A stretch of DNA of 64,000 nt from Zasmidium citrigriseum (GCA_002786025.1 NHNW01000030.1:310001-374000); one strand, 5' to 3'. Numbered from the stretch's first letter, positions 10,031-20,989 are shown. The notes: a model not told the origin generated them from the sequence alone. Translations and numbers: made by a program.

Positions 10031-12130
10031 TCAAAGCTTCCCCTTCATGACCGCGCTATCATTCTTCTTAAACAACACCTCACTATTCGGATATGGATCC
10101 ACAGTGATCCTGTTCAGGGGGTTCAACTCGCTGGCGCGGTGGAACATATCCTCGTAGACCTTGCCGTCGTAGCGTCCAAGAGAGGAGTTGAGCTGGAAAT
10201 CGGGGAAGTCCCAAGAATCCACCAGACGAATGGCGTGCGGACGGATCTCCTCGAGCAGCTGCATGACGGCCTTCGTCCGCGCGAGACGGATTTGCGACAC
10301 GGTACACGCGGACGAAGTGAAGAATTCCGAAGATTCGGATTCGAGGGTATGCAGAGCGTAGAGACGGAAGAGTTTGTGCATGAGCCCAAGGGTCTCTGGG
10401 TCCAAGTCCTTGGAAATCTGAGGGTTTTGGAGCGTTTCGTAGAAATTCTTGACGACGAGGTATTGCGAGTGGGCGCGGGAGAGTTTATAGAATTGCACCA
10501 GGAGGGAATTCCAGGATTGTTTGAGCTCGTCGCGCTGGCGGAGGGCTTCGAAGGTGAAGTACGCTGAACGCCAGGCGTAGGCGGCGACGAGGTCGGCGTC
10601 GGAGCCGAGGATGTCGAAGGCGGCGCCGACGTCTTGGCGTTTGAGGTAATGGGCGAGGATTTCGGTGGTGTCGTTGTTGGGCTCGGCGCCCTTTAGGACG
10701 CTGCGCGCGGATTTGAGGAGGTAGCGCGCGACTTGTTGCGTGAGCATGTAGTTGTCGCCTTCCCACGTGCAGGTTGGGATGTAGTCGGTGTACCAGTGGC
10801 CGACGCCCGAGAAGGCGCTGTACCCGTGGCCGCCCATGGCGCGGCGGCAGACTTCGAGGCCTTCGGCGGCGGTGTGCGAGCAGAGGGATTTGAGACCGCA
10901 GGAGGTGCCGTGCAGGTCGGCGAGGAGGTCGGAGCCGGATTGGGTTTCTTCGGGCCCGGCGCCGCGGAGGGATTGCTGGGCCTGGCTGCTGCGGGCGGAC
11001 ATTTTCTTTTGGTTGGCTTCGTAGAGGGCCATCATGCCTTTGCCGGTGAAGTGCAGGGCGAAGCAGGTGGCGAGCAGGGGCAGGAGGCGGATTTGCACCA
11101 TGGTGTAGTTGAGGGTTTGGTTCTCGCCTTTTTGCCATTCGGGGGCGTCGCGGTCTTGGAATTGGCGCCGGACCGCGAGGTACCGCGTTGCGATTGTCAC
11201 GCCGCGGGCGAGCACGCTGCCGGATTGGAGGACGATGGTGCTGCGGACCCAGGTCAGGGTGCCGTAGACGAGGGACGGGGAGGCCGGTTTGAGGTATTTG
11301 TTCGTCTTGGGGTCGACGGCGGAGAAGCGGGCCAGCATGGCGATGTGGGGGACTTTGACGTGGTTGAAGAGGAGGAAGCCGTTGTCCATGGTGTTGTAGC
11401 CGAATTTGGGGCCGATGTCGCCGGCGTAGATGTTGGGGAGGAGTTCGTGGGTTTTGAGGTCGCGGATCTGGACGACGAAGGGGTGGGGACCGTAGGATTT
11501 GCCGTCGATTATTAGTTGGGCCATTACGGAGGCGTGGTTGGCCATTTTGCCTAGGGAGCCGATCCACCATTTCGAGGCTGTCAGGTGGGGGGAGTGGATG
11601 GTGAAGGTCTTGTCGGAGGAGTTCCAGGTTGCTGTTGTCTCTAGGCCTCGCACGTTACTGCCGTGGCCAAGCTCCGTCTGGGCGTAGCATCCAATATGTT
11701 CGTAGGCGTCGGCTGGCTTGAGGTACTTCTCGTGCTGCTCGGGGGTGCCTTGATCTCTCAAAGTCTTGAGGTACATGCCCTCGTGCAAGCCGTATGGGAG
11801 AGGTTCACTGATCAAATCGTTTGCCGCCCGCACCTCGGTCTCGCCCCAGCCGTTCTTGACCGTCAGCTGCCTCATCTTCTTCGCCCTTGCCAACGCTCTT
11901 TCAAACTTGTCCACCCTGCCCTCGAAGTAGTCCTGGCCTTTGTCAAACACCCTCTCAGACTGGAGGATCTTCAAGACTTTCTGCTTCCGCTCCAATGCTT
12001 CCTTGCCGAATAGGAAGGTCTTCAATTGGTCGACGTTGACCTTGGACGAGTCCCTCTCTTGCTTGAGGATCTCGGTGCCCTGCGGGCCCGAAGGCTTCAG
12101 GTCCTTGACCCATTGGGGCACGTTCGCCAT
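10031..12130 (-). CDS. POX1: Peroxisomal acyl-CoA oxidase
   Basis: This enzyme performs the first, FAD-dependent step of peroxisomal beta-oxidation, making trans-2-enoyl-CoA and H2O2. At 699 residues without introns it has the full family length. The N-terminal helical domain is followed by the acyl-CoA dehydrogenase middle domain (CYAQTELGHGSNVRGLET at about 148-165, then TASKWWIGSLGK). The FAD/catalytic region MGGHGYS...TCTWEGDNYMLTQQ (about 434-465) contains the expected catalytic Glu. The C-terminal ACOX domain follows. The last residues are GKL, a relaxed form of the PTS1 peroxisomal signal. Large parts of the coding strand are strongly C-biased at third positions. Confidence 0.95.
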   Translation of the reverse strand: MANVPQWVKDLKPSGPQGTEILKQERDSSKVNVDQLKTFLFGKEALERKQKVLKILQSERVFDKGQDYFEGRVDKFERALARAKKMRQLTVKNGWGETEVRAANDLISEPLPYGLHEGMYLKTLRDQGTPEQHEKYLKPADAYEHIGCYAQTELGHGSNVRGLETTATWNSSDKTFTIHSPHLTASKWWIGSLGKMANHASVMAQLIIDGKSYGPHPFVVQIRDLKTHELLPNIYAGDIGPKFGYNTMDNGFLLFNHVKVPHIAMLARFSAVDPKTNKYLKPASPSLVYGTLTWVRSTIVLQSGSVLARGVTIATRYLAVRRQFQDRDAPEWQKGENQTLNYTMVQIRLLPLLATCFALHFTGKGMMALYEANQKKMSARSSQAQQSLRGAGPEETQSGSDLLADLHGTSCGLKSLCSHTAAEGLEVCRRAMGGHGYSAFSGVGHWYTDYIPTCTWEGDNYMLTQQVARYLLKSARSVLKGAEPNNDTTEILAHYLKRQDVGAAFDILGSDADLVAAYAWRSAYFTFEALRQRDELKQSWNSLLVQFYKLSRAHSQYLVVKNFYETLQNPQISKDLDPETLGLMHKLFRLYALHTLESESSEFFTSSACTVSQIRLARTKAVMQLLEEIRPHAIRLVDSWDFPDFQLNSSLGRYDGKVYEDMFHRASELNPLNRITVDPYPNSEVLFKKNDSAVMKGKL

Positions 12131-12589
12131 CTTTGCAATGTAGTGAGGGTGGGTGAGATGATGGTTGCTCTAGAAAGAAGCAATGCCCGTGGAGGGAAGA
12201 GGAGGGAGGCGTGGGAAGTATAAGACCATTTGAATGACGACGTGGATTCCAGACGTGAGCTCTACCCGCGGTGTTGATCGTTCGAGCCGACGTGCCTGGA
12301 CCGGAAGGATCTATCCTCGGCTGTTTCCTAATCGAGCAAGGCTGGAGCCGCGTCGTTGGCTGGAGAGATCCGAAGCCGGAAGCCACAGTTCACCCCAAGT
12401 GCCCGGACCTCACGTGGCTCGGCGTCGGCTCTTGTTCTTGAACAACACGACTTGCACGGACTCGTTCTCGCTTCACATGTGAATCTTCTCATTAGATGAG
12501 AGGTACATTCATCTTCTATGATGTGCTGGACTTTCCGATTTTTCCCGCCTGGGAGATTGCCACCGTGATGGCTTCGCCCACGATCGTTC
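12131..12589. other. Intergenic upstream of acyl-CoA oxidase
   Basis: These 459 bp contain the acyl-CoA oxidase promoter and the 3' flank of the next gene on the same strand. Short ORFs here show no domain. Confidence 0.45.
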
Positions 12590-14920
12590 TCACATCCACA
12601 ATGCCAGAGCAAGGGACGACAAGAATACTGCCCCCAGGGAGGCGTTTCTGGTCCAGGCTACGAATCGAGATGCGGCGCCTGTGAACGTGGCAGGACTGGT
12701 ATTGCTGCTGGACATTGTCGGCGATGGCCCAGCCGTCGAGAGGACAGAAGCTCCTCCAGGAGGCAAGCTGTACACGGTCCCAGATACTGTAACAGCCTCG
12801 CCTCCCGCAGTCAAGGTCTGAGTGCCTATGGCCATCTCTTCCACAAGTTTGGAAGTCACGCCATTCACGACTGCTGCAGTGGTTCCACCAGAAGCGTGCA
12901 GGACGATAGTCGTCTGAGATGGTCCGTCGCCGATGACGATGGTGCCTCCTGCCGTGAGAGTCTGCGAGCCCACAATATATGCAGAGCCAGATTGCGGCTG
13001 AATCGTGGTGCCTTCGAGAACCAAAGGAGCAGCAGCTACGTTTCTGGACCCTCGGCGCCAATCTGAGTTGTCACTCCATTGACGACTGCAACGACCCTGT
13101 CGCTGGATGTCTCCAAAGCGACAGTCGTCGCTGTGGTGCCAGACCCAATGGTGATGGTGCCACCAGGAATCAACGTTTGAGAGGCGACTACGATCTGAGA
13201 CGCCTTGTTCGCCGTTATCGTGGTACCTCCCACGACCAAAGGCACGAACGGCGAGTTCGGCATATCAAGATGCCCTCCAGATGCTGCTGGCTTTGCAGAA
13301 GTCTCAAGCGTTACACCATTGGCTTCAACCCACATGCTTGGTCCAGCCGACTGGAGCGCAAACGTACTTGCCTCGTTGCCGGAACCGACTACGATTGTGC
13401 CTCCTGGCTGCAATGTCTGACTTGCAATCTCGTACTCCGAATCAGCATTTGGCAAGATCGTGTCGCCCTCAAGTATGAGTGGCGGCAGTGCTGCATCTGT
13501 CTTTGAAGGTAATATGCCTGTAATGGGAGATGCGGACGCCATTGAAGGAGATGCACCATTGCCCGCGTCAATGCTCTCGGCCGAGTTGTCAGTAGGTAAG
13601 GTTTGGGCGGTGACCTCAGATGGACTCGGCTGCCCACCAATGGGCTGGGACTGAGTGGCCTCAGGACTCGGCTGCGGGATGGCTCCAATCGCGGATGCGA
13701 TGATACCCCCAATGTTGACACTCTCAGCAGGCGTTGGGCTTGGAACTTGCCCATTTTCTTCCGAGGCCAAGTTGATGTCCGAACTTGGAGGTAATTCGTC
13801 CTGCTGCTCAGCATCCGACGCCGTAACCGGGTCTGCTGTCACTCGAGGCGACGAAGGAGTTGGAGTCTGCGCCGGAGTTGCCTTAGTGGACCCCGCAACA
13901 GCACCATAGGATGTACTCGTATCCAAAAGGAACGATGCCATCATCACAGGCACCGCTGGCGCTACCGGCGGATTCGATGCACACGTCTTGTACACAGATG
14001 CCACCGTTTGGCCAGAGAAGTACCATGACATCTCAACAGACCACAGCTCGTCGACAGCTCTTTCTTCCATTTTCCAAAAGTATCCATGTGGATCGTTCGG
14101 GTCTGCAGTACCTGTTGGCTGCGTGAAGTTGGTCGGTGCTGGGAGGGGCGAACTTCCGTTGTTTGAGAGGCAGGTCGACGTGCCGTCCATTGTCAACGGG
14201 AACTGGCCCTTCCATGAGTGGACGCTGGCGATCTGGGAGTGGATCGATGGGTATGTCCTCATCGAAATCAGTAAGTCTTCCCGGCAACTTCTCGATCTCG
14301 ACTTACAAGACGCTGTACACTCCATCCACACCTGCGAAGGTCGCAGTCCTTGGCGAAGCGAGTGTAGGTGGATTGAAAGTCCCGTTCCGCCATAACGAGC
14401 TCTGATCAAAGAATCGAGTTTCGTCGTTACCGAATTTCTCCGTCACGGAAAATGTTCGAACCTCCGTTCTGGTGGAAGTTCGATTGGTGTCCGGATCCAC
14501 GACGACGATGATGGTGCCTTGCGGATGTCAAACATGCTCACTTTGAGACAAACGACAGACTCACCTGCAACCACCGGCGTCGGAGTTATCTGAGTCCAAT
14601 ACCAGGAATTCGCGGCGATGGGGCTCTGTATGCAGCACACTTCACACGGCCCATTGCCAGGGTATGCTGGAGTGTTGGCATAAGTCTTAGCCCACGAACC
14701 GCTGCGAAAATAACTGGATTCGTAATAGTAGGTGGCCGTCGATGAGCAGCTACCGTTCGCCGTTGGCGAAGGCGTGGTCTGGTTTCCATATCCTGTCACG
14801 TTTCAGCAATCTCTTTGTGGATCCGCAAACCGATCTTGACTTACTCCAGGGCTCTGCTGCAAGCGTTAAAGATGACTGAAGTGCTATTAAGCACAGGATT
14901 GAAACGAAGAGACTGTCCAT
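12590..14920 (-). CDS. Secreted, GPI-type surface protein with tandem repeats; reading frame interrupted
   Basis: The first exon (14845-14920) encodes a signal peptide (MDSLFVSILCLIALQSS). Further exons at 14565-14792, 14307-14517 and from 14257 downward join in frame with introns of 47-52 nt. The N-terminal part has paired cysteines and N-glycosylation sites, then comes a Ser/Thr/Pro-rich stalk. Three tandem units of about 60 residues follow (near 13491-13306, 13249-13065 and 13030-12845). Each reads roughly PLV.GTTI...SQTL.PGGTI..GSG...T..AL...VNGVT. The frame stops at TAG 13036-13038 between units two and three. Unit three and a hydrophobic GPI-like C-terminus (ending ALALWM at 12590) continue in another frame, as if one base were missing near 13040. 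Function is unknown; cell-wall or adhesion roles are inferred from architecture. It is divergent from the protease-like gene. Confidence 0.7.
12845..13491 (-). repeat. Three tandem coding repeats of about 60 residues
   Basis: Units start at about 13491, 13249 and 13030 on the minus strand. They share the pattern SQTL-x-x-GGTI-x-x-G followed 25-30 residues later by NGVT. A fourth, partial copy (GTQTLTAGGEAV) follows. The nucleotide sequences have diverged, so the duplication is old. Confidence 0.75.
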
Positions 14921-15297
14921 CTTCGCTCCAACAAAAAATCAAACATGAACGAAGAGCGACACGACCACCAAAACGTGCAAGTCCAGATCCCAAATATGAA
15001 GACACAGCGAGGCTGAGGCCCAGAAGCTGTAGCTGGGGCCATATCTGCTGTGCGACGTGAACGCCTGCTCGGTTGGGCTACTGCGCTAAATACGGGGGCA
15101 GTGTGATACACAGCTGTATATTGTGGCGTCCAGTCACTGCCCAGCAATACGTGCTGGGCATGCAACTTGTGGGCATTGCCCTTGTAGACGAGGCATGTAC
15201 TCTCTACCTAACGGGTCGCAGGTTTTCAGCTGTCTGCCTGACGGTTTCGAGACTTCACGACGTGGAAATCTCAGGGAGTTCCAATTCGATTGCAGCC
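14921..15297. promoter_or_regulatory. Shared promoter of the surface protein and protease-like genes
   Basis: 377 bp separate the two divergent start codons. No clear TATA box or repeat is visible. Confidence 0.4.
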
Positions 15298-16993
15298 ATG
15301 TGTCGACGGGCGGCAGCTTTGTTGCTCAGTGTCTGGGTGAGAGCGATTAGTTGTACTGCTTCGCTGCTTTCGATACCGCCTAGCGAATTTTGGTACGATT
15401 TCACAGCTTCAAGATGGAAGGACTGTCGACTAATGGGCATATAGGGACGGCAACGATGGACAGTGGTCATCATTCCATCTCACCATTGGAGACCCAGGTA
15501 AAGCCACAGATAATCAATGCCGCATACTTGTCGATTGACGAGATATAGGCCAACTTGTCCGTGTTCTGCCCTGTACATCTGCCACAGCTGGGACTACGAT
15601 ATGGGCCGTCTTGCCGGAAGGCTGCACACAGGCAAATCCAGGGCTTCAGTACTCAGACTGTTCAGAGTCTCGCGGAGGACTATTCGACAAGAACTCATCG
15701 GCATCTTGGTCTACCGAACGCCTTGCCAACGGAGGTCTGTACACGCTGAGCACCTACGAAGAGAGCATGCTCGGTCTCGCGGGTAACGCATACTACGGCT
15801 TCGATTCTGTGACTCTAGGACTGCCGGGCTCGGGGTTGCCAACTTTCAACAACCAGCTTGTTGCAGCGTTTGCGGACAATGACTTCTGGCTAGGGAGCTT
15901 GGGATTGAGTCCTTTGCCTCTCAACTTCACCAGTCTGAATGAACCGATTCCGAGCATACTCGGTACCTTGAGCAACGCGAATTTGACCGAGAGTGCGATG
16001 AGTACGACATGGGCGTACACAGCTGGGTCCGTGTATAAGGATCCGCCGGTTTTTGGTAGTCTCACTTTTGGAGGCTTTGATGCCAACAGATTCGATGCAG
16101 AGACTGCACTATCAGACATCCCGTTCTGGGCAGATCAATCTCGTGACCTCCTCGTCGGGCTACAATCGATCGCTTACGACACTTTTGGCAGCTCACCTTT
16201 GCTAACAGAGGGAATCAACATCTTCATCGATTCCCTGGTATCGCATATCTGGCTTCCAATCGATGTATGCCAAGCCTTTGAGACAGCATTCGGACTGGAA
16301 TGGAACGACACAGCGCAGCTGTATCTCCTGAACGACACCACGCATTCGAGATTACGATCACAGAACCCGACGTTCGAGTTCACAATTGGTGCTTCAGCAT
16401 CAGGTGGAAACACGACAACCATCAGTATCCCGTACGCCGCCTTCGACCTCAATGTCTCGGCGCCATACGTGAACGGCTCAGTTCACTACTTTCCGCTGAA
16501 GCGAGCCGAGAACAGGACGCAGTACACTTTAGGCCGAGTTTTTCTTCAAGAAGCCTATGTGATAGCCGATTATGACAGGAGGAACTTCACAGTAGCTCAG
16601 GCTTTGTTTCCCTCGACGACTGAGCAACGCCTAGAGACGATACTGCCGCCCCGAGCGGACGGTGATCAGGAGACTGGGCAATCTTTGAGCGCTGGAGAGA
16701 TTGCCGGAGTGGTAATAGGCGGATTTGCGTTCCTCGCTGCGATTTCTGCGTTCGTCTGGTGGCTCGTTCGACGCCGGAGACGGCACCCCCGCGAGAAGAT
16801 GGTGACAAAGCCAGAGCCGGAGCTTGAAGAGCAACATGGCGTACCTGAGGTCTCAGGAACACAAATTCACGAGATCTTGGGAGAGACAGCATTAGGTGTG
16901 AGAGAGTTGAAAGGGCATAGTAGATCTGAGCTGCCAACGGGTAACTTGCAGGCGGAACTGCCAGACTCGCGCGTAATATCTGAGCTTGAGTGA
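15298..16993 (+). CDS. Membrane-anchored pepsin-like (A1 family) protein, probably inactive
   Basis: Three exons (15298-15392, 15445-15497, 15549-16993; introns of 52 and 51 nt) give 530 residues. A signal peptide is followed by the family segment DGNDGQWSSFHLTIGDPGQ, a pepsin-like beta domain, many N-glycosylation sites, a transmembrane helix at about residues 430-452 (AGVVIGGFAFLAAISAFVWW), an Arg-rich stop and a cytoplasmic tail of about 75 residues. The position where A1 proteases carry the first DTG reads PCTSATAG, with no Asp. The second site reads FIDSLVSHIWLP: it has Asp but not DTG/DSG followed by the usual Thr/Ser. Loss of the first Asp argues against proteolysis, so it may be a binding or sensor protein. 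Such A1-like TM proteins are common in Dothideomycetes. Confidence 0.8.
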
Positions 16994-17786
16994 TAGCTTC
17001 GTATGGAGCTATGTCTTGGACGCGCGGTTTCTAGAGAACTTTGAAGCCAAAGTGGGGAGGCGATGACTAGCAGATGAAGTCAACAACAGTCTCGACCTTC
17101 TGTACCAAACCTTCGGTATCGTTCTTGAAGGCCATTTCGTTCTCTGTATTCATCGGAGATCTTCCTCAATGGCCTTCGGCTTGATGTCAGCAACTCACAT
17201 GATGCCGAGATGATCGAATAGCTAATGTCAGCCGCAAGAAGGACATTGGAAGGATTGCTGTGAAGAAAGCAGACGTCTGGCGGAGAGAGCTCGAGAGGTG
17301 CAGTCACATCATCCTGCATGGATCACAGGGCGCACTTGGCGCACAATGGCCGAGAAGGGTTCGCCGACCTCAACCCTTCCCGTCTTTTGCACCCAATTTT
17401 TGCTGGGACGGTCCCGCCAACGCCAGCAACACGATGGGGGACGAAATGCAATGCCAAACAACGACGCCGGTCTGACTGCGGCGTCAATGCTACCACGCAA
17501 GGAGGAGTGGGTGATTTGGTGGAACGCCACACAGGTCAAGCAAAAAGGTCATGCGTAGCGAAGGGATGCGATGCGATGCGCACCAACCGACCCCTCATCA
17601 CAAAGCAAACGCACAGCAGATCCAAGGGTGCAGACCTGACCGAACACGGCTGAGAGTCCGCCTTATAGTCCCACTGAGCACCCTATTACTACTAGTTCGT
17701 CTAGCACGGTTTGTTGTTTCTTCTTTTCTTCCTGTCTGACAGTCCTCCTCCCATTCCACCCCATCGCATATGCCTGCTGTGTCACC
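16994..17786. other. Intergenic between protease-like and HeLo genes
   Basis: This stretch of about 790 bp holds several short overlapping ORFs with no recognisable domain. It includes the promoter of the HeLo gene, with a T/C-rich stretch near 17710-17770. I see no RNA gene or repeat. Confidence 0.45.
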
Positions 17787-19166
17787 ATGACTCCGCCAAA
17801 GGATACCAACGCAGCTCACGTCGAGAATCCCGAGCACGAGGCGCTGCTCACAGGAGCCATTGCACTCGCCAGCCTGTTCAGCAGCTGCGTAGAAGCATTT
17901 GGCCTGATCCATCCGTCTCAGAAATGGGACAAGCAAGAGCAACTTCTACTCACAAGGCTGGGCTTACAGCAAGCACGGCTATTGATATGGGGCTCAGTGT
18001 TGGGCATATCCTCACCCCCAGCGGCCGTGACCAACCGCGCGGTGCCCAAACACCCAAGTTCAGCATATCCCGACCTCAGCGAACCGACCTTCTTCGATGC
18101 GCGAGATCCTCGACTGGACGATCCCCAGTTCCGGACAACGATCGAAGACACCCTAAGCTCGATCGTAGAACGCGCATCGCATCTGACAAGAGAAGAGATG
18201 ATGGCCAAGTTTGGTCTAAAGCCGCCGAAGAGATTCACTACCGTGTTTGAGCCGGCATTGGACACCAATCGTTTGGAGTTCTTCAGAGAGAGACACGAGC
18301 TCTTGCGAGAGGTGGCAGAGTCATATGCTCAGATCAGTACACGGCGAACGAATTCGATCGTGCAATCGTCATGGACAATCGCAGACGTGACGAAGTTCGG
18401 CGCCTGGATACAACTCACGCAAGAGAAGATCGATCTACTGATCCAGCTCATGGATGTCAAAGAGAAGGTCGACAGAGCTATGCGAATGGATATTCGGATG
18501 TTTGGCTGGCATATTGCTCCTGATCGAGCACGAACAGCACAGGACGTCTCGAAGCTGAGACTGCTGCAAGAGATCTGCAAAGTGGATTACCCGGAATATG
18601 TCATTGCGACTCAGCAGGCTTTGGATAATATCAGCCGAGAGTCTCGAGAGCACAATATTCCTGTGATGATACCGACTGCTCAGCAGCAGGCTCTGTTCGG
18701 AACAAATGGCAATGGCAACACTGCGGCGCAGCAGCACAAGAAACGGCCGGGTTTATTCAAGATCTTCCGTTCGTTCGGCAAGTCAAAGAACCAACCGACG
18801 AGGCCACGGTCTGCAGAGGATCCTGGCCCTGCACGCTCCCAATCCGAGTCAGGACCTGTGACAGAACCGGACGACGAACTGCAGCGCGTGCGAAGCAAGA
18901 GCGTAGGCGGCTACGTCAACACAGGCGGCATCGACGAAGACATCGCCACACGACTAGAGAAGCTCTCTACAAAAGATCAAATCACTGAGTTGTCCAAGGT
19001 GGTCACCAGCGATGAGTTCAAGGCATCGCAAGCCGAGACGATCGATTCGCCTATGGAGCTGCCGAAGGCGATGGGAACTATCAACAGGCACGATCAATAT
19101 CATGGGATTGCGAGGACAGCTACGAAGGATTTGTGTCAGCCTGGAGCGGACTTCTCGAACGGATAG
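17787..19166 (+). CDS. HeLo-domain protein (HET-S/LopB type)
   Basis: This single-exon gene encodes 459 residues. The N-terminus (about 15-230) has the HeLo signature: LTGAIALASLFSSCVEAFGL, then KWDKQEQLLLTRLGLQQARL and a WG. HeLo domains include the toxic domain of HET-S and relate to membrane-permeabilising cell-death effectors. A basic, Ser/Pro-rich linker follows at about 300-360. The last 25 residues (QYHGIARTATKDLCQPGAD then FSNG) loosely fit the spacing of a HET-s-type amyloid motif: an aromatic residue, about 15 residues, then Gly and D/N. That resemblance is my inference from one copy. No NLR with a matching N-terminal motif is visible here. The next gene in the same direction is an SRPK-like kinase. 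Confidence 0.85.
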   Translation: MTPPKDTNAAHVENPEHEALLTGAIALASLFSSCVEAFGLIHPSQKWDKQEQLLLTRLGLQQARLLIWGSVLGISSPPAAVTNRAVPKHPSSAYPDLSEPTFFDARDPRLDDPQFRTTIEDTLSSIVERASHLTREEMMAKFGLKPPKRFTTVFEPALDTNRLEFFRERHELLREVAESYAQISTRRTNSIVQSSWTIADVTKFGAWIQLTQEKIDLLIQLMDVKEKVDRAMRMDIRMFGWHIAPDRARTAQDVSKLRLLQEICKVDYPEYVIATQQALDNISRESREHNIPVMIPTAQQQALFGTNGNGNTAAQQHKKRPGLFKIFRSFGKSKNQPTRPRSAEDPGPARSQSESGPVTEPDDELQRVRSKSVGGYVNTGGIDEDIATRLEKLSTKDQITELSKVVTSDEFKASQAETIDSPMELPKAMGTINRHDQYHGIARTATKDLCQPGADFSNG

Positions 19167-19536
19167 TAATGTGTTGGAAGGGATCTTGGATATTTGGATA
19201 TGGTAATGTCTTGTCTTCTTTTTTTTCACGTTCGCTGGTATACCCACACATGCGTTGGCTCGGGATGAATGGGTACGATCGTTACGCAGAGATAATGCAG
19301 ATTTATTAATCGGGCATTTGATGTACACGAAGGATGATCGTCTACATTGAGCAGTCGTCTAGGCTCTCGAGCAGCAATTCTCTTGACACACTATTTTGAC
19401 AACTGCTGTTGCTAAGCGCTGGTCCACTGATGCAAAACAACATTCCAGTGTCCACTTTCCTTGCAGCTAATCCACGCAGACTTCATGCATCGATCGAGTA
19501 GCACAGAGAGCAAGACGGAGTCGCAAGACCATCAAC
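19167..19536. other. Intergenic between HeLo gene and kinase
   Basis: These 370 bp hold the HeLo 3' flank (T-rich run near 19215) and the kinase promoter. I see nothing else. Confidence 0.45.
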
Positions 19537-20930
19537 ATGCAGCAAGATGATGACAGGTCTCAATACCTTCAGACCGCGAAGGCGAAAGATAACATGCACA
19601 ATAAAGGCGAGGAAGAAGGAATCGATAGCTACCGCCCTGGGGGCTTCCATCCCGTTCGACTTGGAGAGCTGTATGGGCACAAGTACAGAGTGCTTCGAAA
19701 GCTAGGCTTTGGGCAGTACTCCACGGTATGGCTCGTAAGGAACAAAGAGTAAGAAAACCAGGAGATCCTACCGAATGCGACTAACCCTTTACTGATTCCC
19801 TGCCAGGAATGACACCCACTGGGCAATGAAAGTCCTCAGCGCCGAATGCTACGGCACAGACCACGATATCTACGAACTCGAGATCCTCAAACATCTCAAA
19901 GTCAACAGCTCTGATCACGAGGGCGCGAAATACATCACTATGCTTGAAGACTCGTTTGAGCATGAAGGGCCGAATGGGCAACACATTTGCTTGGTCTTCA
20001 AGCTCATGGCGGAGAGTTTGGTGACTTTTGCGGATTGGTTCGAGGATGGGATGATTCCCGCACCGCTTGTGCAGCATTTTTCGAGGCAGCTCTTGAAAGC
20101 GCTGGATTTTGCTCATTCTTGTGGGGTGATACATACCGGTAGGTTTGAGATTTGGTTTTGAGGGAATGGATTTGCTGATGGAGTTGTTAGATATCAAGCA
20201 GTCGAATATCATGATTGAGGTTCCGGACGAAACCTTGTTGGTGGCTTCTCCCTCAGAACCAGGCCAGCAGGCACAGGCCTCGGACGACGACGACGACGCC
20301 GCGGGAAGCTCGAACGCAGAAGGCAATGCTCACTACACCATCATCCCCACGAAAGGCCTCCGAGATGACTATTTCGAGGAAGGTTTCAACTTCATGGAGC
20401 TGGACATCGCTCTTGCCGACTGGGGCGTGGCTACTTGGACTGACAAGCACCTCACCGAGCATATTCAGCCCGTCCTTTTACGAGCCCCTGAGGTCCTCCT
20501 GGAAGCTCCATGGAACCAACCAGTGGATATCTGGAATTTAGGAGCGCTCTTTCCTGAACTCATCTTCGGACAGTGCATGTTCAACGGCCGGGCAACGGGT
20601 CGATATTCGACCAAGAGTCACCTTGAGGAGATGAATGCGCTGCTGGGCCCTTTCCCGAGAACACTTCTTGACAAAGCTGGGCGTCGAGGGCCGCAGAAAT
20701 GGTTCGACGATGACGGGAACATCATGAACTCGGCAACTCAGCGTATTGTCTCGCTAGAGACACGATTCGCCGACTTGGAAGAAGATGAATGTCGAAAGTT
20801 CCTTGGATTTGTGAAGGCGCTGCTAGAATTAGATCCGAATAAGAGACCTTCTGCCCGGAATTTGCTGGTCGCAGATCAGTGGCTCAAGCACGAGTACGGA
20901 GAGGATGACGACAGTGAGACTGAAGAGTAG
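19537..20930 (+). CDS. SRPK-like serine/threonine protein kinase
   Basis: Three exons (19537-19748, 19807-20138, 20191-20930; introns of 58 and 52 nt) give 427 residues. Kinase landmarks are in order: glycine loop KLGFGQYSTVWLV, the VAIK-type lysine in WAMKVL, and catalytic loop VIHTDIKQSNI, whose Asp is split by intron 2. An acidic insert with Gln/Ala and Asp runs follows. The metal-binding motif is DWG (LADWGVATW), then RAPEVLLEAPW and DIWNLGA. The bipartite domain with an insert and the HTD loop mark the SR-protein-kinase-like group expanded in filamentous fungi, so substrates need not be splicing factors. The stop lies 59 bp from the convergent MFS gene. Confidence 0.9.
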
Positions 20931-20989
20931 CAGAAGCGAAAAAAACCGAGACAGAGCTTAGCCGGAAGTCGTCCTACTTCGATCATGAC

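Noticed and set aside
10485..11570. Long frames opposite acyl-CoA oxidase (361 codons minus, another frame; 260 codons plus at 10733-11515)
   Set aside because: They are shadows caused by the strong C-ending codon bias of the oxidase; Pro/Arg- or Gly/Glu-rich and no domain.
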